Shown: piece after piece, positions 5,648 through 8,398 of the stretch
Layout of the letters: each line of letters opens with the position of its first letter
How positions within the stretch are numbered: position 1 is the first letter of the stretch
Assembly (NCBI GenBank): GCA_018262455.1
Contig: JAGSPR010000418.1
Location: 1 to 8,398, forward strand
Reading direction: 5' to 3'
Length of the DNA stretch: 8,398 nt
Source: Deltaproteobacteria bacterium
GTDB lineage: Bacteria > Myxococcota > Polyangia > Haliangiales > Haliangiaceae
Notes under the pieces: generated by a model
The model's input: the letters and a program-made list of their open reading frames with translations, nothing else
Told to the model about the DNA's origin: nothing
Databases searched by the model: none
Position numbers and translations under genes: made by a program

Positions 5648-6226
5648 TCAGTGATCGTGCCTGTCAGGCGCAACAGCTTGGTGCGCGCCGGCCTTCTCTG
5701 AGGTCTCCCACGTGTCCGTCCACGCCTTGATCTTGGCGAGGTCGTCCCCTTTGACCGAGCCGGGCTTGTCGGAGGGCATCTTGGGCTTCTTGCCGGTGAT
5801 GCCGAGCACGTCGCGGATCGTGAAGCCGATCGTGCCCGCGTGATGTCCGCCTGGCGGGTACGGATCCATGTCGAAGTGGTCGAGCTTCTTCTTCGCCGCC
5901 TTCTTGCCCGCCTTGGTGTGGCAGCTCGCACACCACTTCGTGAACACCGGCCTCGCAACTTCCCACGCCGAGGTCTCCGCGGCGAGCAGGTCCGCCTTCA
6001 CCTGCGCGGGATCCGGCGTCGGCGGAGCGATGGCCCGGTCGTGCTCGTTCGCTGTCGGGTCGGGCGTCACGGCCGCGCTTCCTGAACCGGTGTGCGCGAG
6101 ATCCGCGGGCGCGGGCCGAACTGGCGTCGGAGCCGGCGGCGTCGGCGTCGGCGGCGTCTGGGGGGACCTGGAACCACAGGCAACGAGCGCTGCGGTGGCC
6201 ACGAATCTGACGAGGTGTTGGGTCAC
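5648..6226 (-). CDS. Mono-haem cytochrome c lipoprotein
   Basis: The protein has 192 residues. A lipoprotein signal ends in LVA-Cys17, followed by a long Pro/Thr/Ala-rich linker (about 20-75) that would hold the haem domain away from the membrane. The haem c motif is CASCH (99-103), followed by a Lys-rich stretch and 'DPYPPGGHHAG'. Met150 in KPKMPSDKPG is the likely distal haem ligand, and a final helix (DDLAKIKAWTDTW) completes a small class I-like cytochrome fold. The GTG start at 6224-6226 overlaps the upstream stop as GTGA and has AAGGA seven bases before it, so translation is probably coupled. As the last gene of the operon with a multicopper oxidase it is a plausible electron donor or acceptor for that enzyme, which is inference from position. 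The tail is His-rich (HQAVAPDRHDH). Confidence 0.87.
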   Translation of the reverse strand: MTQHLVRFVATAALVACGSRSPQTPPTPTPPAPTPVRPAPADLAHTGSGSAAVTPDPTANEHDRAIAPPTPDPAQVKADLLAAETSAWEVARPVFTKWCASCHTKAGKKAAKKKLDHFDMDPYPPGGHHAGTIGFTIRDVLGITGKKPKMPSDKPGSVKGDDLAKIKAWTDTWETSEKAGAHQAVAPDRHDH

Positions 6227-6843
6227 GTGGGTGTCCTTGCGATGTGTTGCCTGACCAGCACGCGCTCGACCACGCCGAGCAGCCTGTCGATTGCCGAGCC
6301 GATCGCGGCACGTGCACTTTCCTCGGACGCGAGGACTCGCACGTCACCGCTCACGGCCCCGCTCACCCGCCCGAGCGACTCGTTCGCTCGCCACAGCTCG
6401 GCGATGAACTTGATGCGAACGAAGCGGGGCACGCGCACCGTCGGAGCGCCCGGGAGGGCACCCGGGCCGTGCGTCCGGAAGATCGCGGCGCCATGCGCGC
6501 TCGCGAGCAGCTCATCGCCTGGTGTGGTCGCCTCGAAGTCGATCGACGACACGGTCAAGCGTACGACCGTCTGAGCGCCTGGCATCGCCGGACCGAGGGT
6601 CGCCCGCAGCAGCGCCGCCACGTCGGGAACCACGACATCGGGCACCGCACCGTGCCCTGTGATCGTGGTGCTCCGGAGCGTCTGCGGACCGACCTCGACG
6701 GCATACGCCGGTCGCACGCGAAGCGGCGCGGCCCCCGAGATCTGGACTCGATGCGCGCCACACCCACTGGTCATGACGATCAGCGCGATCACCCCCAGAT
6801 GCCATGCGATGGCCTCACCGGTCCGACGAGGTGTCATCGGCAT
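6223..6843 (-). CDS. Lipoprotein of unknown function between oxidase and cytochrome
   Basis: The 206-residue product starts at the ATG whose first base (6843) is the last base of the oxidase TGA, forming TGATG; an ATG two codons later (6837) is an alternative. A hydrophobic stretch (about 11-26) leads to SG-Cys28, a plausible though imperfect lipobox. The mature part has beta-like segments (HRVQISGAAPLRVR, VVRLTVSSIDFEA, VRIKFIAELWRA) and a C-terminal amphipathic helix (about 174-200). There is no haem motif, no Cys other than Cys28, and no obvious copper-binding cluster. The layout of short strands plus a final helix recalls small outer-membrane or transporter-auxiliary lipoproteins, but I recognise no family. 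Its place between two redox lipoproteins suggests an assembly, docking or scaffolding role. Confidence 0.83.
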   Translation of the reverse strand: MPMTPRRTGEAIAWHLGVIALIVMTSGCGAHRVQISGAAPLRVRPAYAVEVGPQTLRSTTITGHGAVPDVVVPDVAALLRATLGPAMPGAQTVVRLTVSSIDFEATTPGDELLASAHGAAIFRTHGPGALPGAPTVRVPRFVRIKFIAELWRANESLGRVSGAVSGDVRVLASEESARAAIGSAIDRLLGVVERVLVRQHIARTPT

Positions 6844-8258
6844 CACGGGTCTCGTACCTCGATCGTCGTCATCATCCCAGCCTCGGCATGCTCGAGAATG
6901 TGACAGTGCATCATCCAGATCCCCGGGTCGGTCGGCACGACTCCGACGTCGACTTCCTCGCGCGCATGGACGAGCACGGTGTCGCGGAAGAACGGTTCGT
7001 CGACCGCCACGCCATTGCGTGCCAGCAGCCGGAAGAACATCCCGTGCGTGTGGATCGGATGGATGCGCGCCGATTCGTTGACGAAGTGCCAGCGCGCGAA
7101 CTTGCCGCGAACCAGCGAGGTGCTGGGCGCCATCATGTGGTCGTGACCCTGGAACGCCACGCCATCGATCATCCACGAGATCCCGAAGGCACCGCCGGTC
7201 TTCGCGTTCAGGCGAAACGTGTGAGCGGCGGCGACGGCGAGCGCGTTCGGCCAGCGCGGGACGTGCGCATGCGCGGGGGATCCAAACCGTGGCGTGTCGA
7301 CCAGCTCGCCTGCGACCTCGACCGTGGCGAGCTTGTTGGGGCGTTGCGGCATGAACCGGTCCCAGATCTCGAGCGGCCCGGGGAGGCTCGCGGCAAACGT
7401 CAGCTCGACATCGAGCCGATTCCCGGGGGCAAGCTCGAACCCTCGCGCCGGCATCGGTGACCGCAGGTAGAGCCCGTCGACGGCGATGATCTTGGCGTCG
7501 AGCCCGCCGAAATCGGGCACGAACACGCGACCGTTCGCCGAGTTGAGCATGCGCAGCCGGATGCGTTCACCCGGTCGAACGCGCAGCGTCGTGGCGGGCT
7601 GGCCGTTGATCGTGACCACGCCACCCCAGCGACCGTCCATCGCGAGCTCGTGACGCGTGTTGAACTGCGGCGCGACCTGGCCGCTGGGATCGAGCAGCCA
7701 GTCATCGAGCACCCACACGAGATCCTGCGTGTACGCCGGTGGCGAGGCGTCCTCGACGACGAGCACCCCGTACAGGCCCCGTTCGACCTGCTCGCTCGCC
7801 CGGACGTGCGGATGAAACCAGAACGTGCCCGCGTCCCTGGGCGTGAACTCGTACGTGAACGTCCCGCCCGACGGGACGGCTGGCTGCGTGACGTTCGGCA
7901 CGCCGTCCATCGCGTTCGGGAGCCGCACCCCATGCCAGTGGATCGTCGTGTCCTGCGGGAGCTTGTTCGTGAACCGAACCCGCAGGGTCTCGCCGAGCCG
8001 GATCCGCAGCGTCGGACCAGGCACCTGCCCGTTGTACGCCCACACGTTCAGGCGGTCTTGCCCTGCGCGCGCCACCACCGCCGGCGCCGCGACGATCTCG
8101 AACTCGCGCACCACGCCGGGGGGCGGCGCCTCGGTCGGATACGAGCCGGCGAACTCGACGATCGCCTGGTCCTCGGGGTCATCGGCGGGCGCGGATCGTT
8201 GCGAGCACGCGATGCTCGAGACGATCAGCAGCGTAACCCCAGCTCGCACGACGGCCAT
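6843..8258 (-). CDS. Laccase-like multicopper oxidase lipoprotein
   Basis: This 471-residue three-cupredoxin multicopper oxidase has all four copper-binding motifs. They are HWHG (His107, His109), HPH (His149, His151), HPIHTHG (His400, His403, His405), and HCHILEHAEAGM (His451, Cys452, His453, His457, axial Met462). A complete type 1 site and trinuclear cluster are therefore expected, allowing one-electron oxidation of a substrate with reduction of O2 to water. The CueO Met-rich insert is absent; a small cluster, HDHMM (372-376), is the only His/Met-rich spot. The N-terminus is a hydrophobic signal ending in IA-Cys18, a likely lipidation site. I chose the ATG at 8258, preceded by GGGG six bases upstream; an open frame to 8354 would put a non-signal leader in front. 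It is first in a coupled operon. Substrate is unknown: Cu(I), Fe(II), Mn(II), phenols or a cytochrome. Confidence 0.94.
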   Translation of the reverse strand: MAVVRAGVTLLIVSSIACSQRSAPADDPEDQAIVEFAGSYPTEAPPPGVVREFEIVAAPAVVARAGQDRLNVWAYNGQVPGPTLRIRLGETLRVRFTNKLPQDTTIHWHGVRLPNAMDGVPNVTQPAVPSGGTFTYEFTPRDAGTFWFHPHVRASEQVERGLYGVLVVEDASPPAYTQDLVWVLDDWLLDPSGQVAPQFNTRHELAMDGRWGGVVTINGQPATTLRVRPGERIRLRMLNSANGRVFVPDFGGLDAKIIAVDGLYLRSPMPARGFELAPGNRLDVELTFAASLPGPLEIWDRFMPQRPNKLATVEVAGELVDTPRFGSPAHAHVPRWPNALAVAAAHTFRLNAKTGGAFGISWMIDGVAFQGHDHMMAPSTSLVRGKFARWHFVNESARIHPIHTHGMFFRLLARNGVAVDEPFFRDTVLVHAREEVDVGVVPTDPGIWMMHCHILEHAEAGMMTTIEVRDP

Positions 8259-8284
8259 TGATACCCCGCATCGGGACGTCCGAA

Positions 8285-8316
8285 CACCCGCCGGGCATGG
8301 TGTGATCCGGCGGGTG
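8285..8316. promoter_or_regulatory. 10-bp-stem hairpin upstream of the multicopper oxidase
   Basis: CACCCGCCGG (8285-8294) and CCGGCGGGTG (8307-8316) are perfect inverted copies around a 12-base spacer, 26 bases upstream of the oxidase ATG. It could be an operator dyad, a leader hairpin, or a terminator of something to the right. No T-tract follows on either strand. In 8317-8398 I see no supported gene; an ATG at 8353 (+) opens a frame that leaves the window after 15 codons. Confidence 0.45.
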
Positions 8317-8398
8317 GCAGCCAACCTTGCAGACTGGGGGTAGATCACCAACATGAGGGGCGATCGTCGATGGTGTCATGCCACCTGCTTCGCAGGGT

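Noticed and set aside
5648..6347. Frames on both strands overlapping the mono-haem cytochrome
   Set aside because: They lack the haem motif and lipoprotein signal and are Arg/His-rich shadows; the chosen frame carries CASCH, a distal Met and a coupled start.
8353..8398. Possible start of a + strand gene divergent from the oxidase
   Set aside because: Only 15 codons are visible, with no clear ribosome binding site at normal spacing; it cannot be supported.

Overview
This window looks like chromosome from a GC-rich Gram-negative bacterium, most plausibly a myxobacterium or related Myxococcota. That is inferred from the GC-rich third positions, the five predicted exported lipoproteins, the c-type cytochromes, an orphan NtrC-type regulator with the GAFTDA variant motif, and sigma-54-like promoters. 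No rRNA, tRNA, CRISPR array, transposase or phage gene was seen.

Left part (1-2490): the 3' end of an unidentified CDS on the + strand meets, tail to tail, a di-haem c-type cytochrome lipoprotein on the - strand (452-1813; RoxA/cytochrome c peroxidase-like). Divergent from the cytochrome is a small exported OmpA-like peptidoglycan-binding protein (1957-2490), preceded by a good sigma-54 (-24/-12) promoter match.

Middle part (2491-5550): the OmpA-like gene converges on a sigma-54-dependent response regulator (2760-4337, - strand). Between them is a 161-bp imperfect palindrome (2603-2763) that looks like a miniature inverted-repeat element, and its right end supplies the regulator's stop codon. 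Divergent from the regulator is a 71-residue hydrophilic LEA-like protein with a duplicated 11-residue unit, preceded by a weaker -24/-12 match. Facing that gene is a small Tyr/Trp-rich lipoprotein (- strand) with a near-perfect -24/-12 promoter. The regulator and three small envelope or stress proteins with sigma-54-like promoters suggest a compact local regulon.

Right part (5593-8398): a tightly coupled - strand operon encodes a laccase-like multicopper oxidase lipoprotein, an unrecognised lipoprotein, and a mono-haem cytochrome c lipoprotein. The junctions are TGATG and GTGA overlaps. A candidate hairpin terminator follows, and a 10-bp-stem hairpin lies just upstream of the oxidase. All three products are predicted to be membrane-anchored outside the cytoplasm, so together they could form a copper-dependent redox module in which cytochrome and oxidase exchange electrons. 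Substrate and direction of electron flow cannot be read from the sequence.
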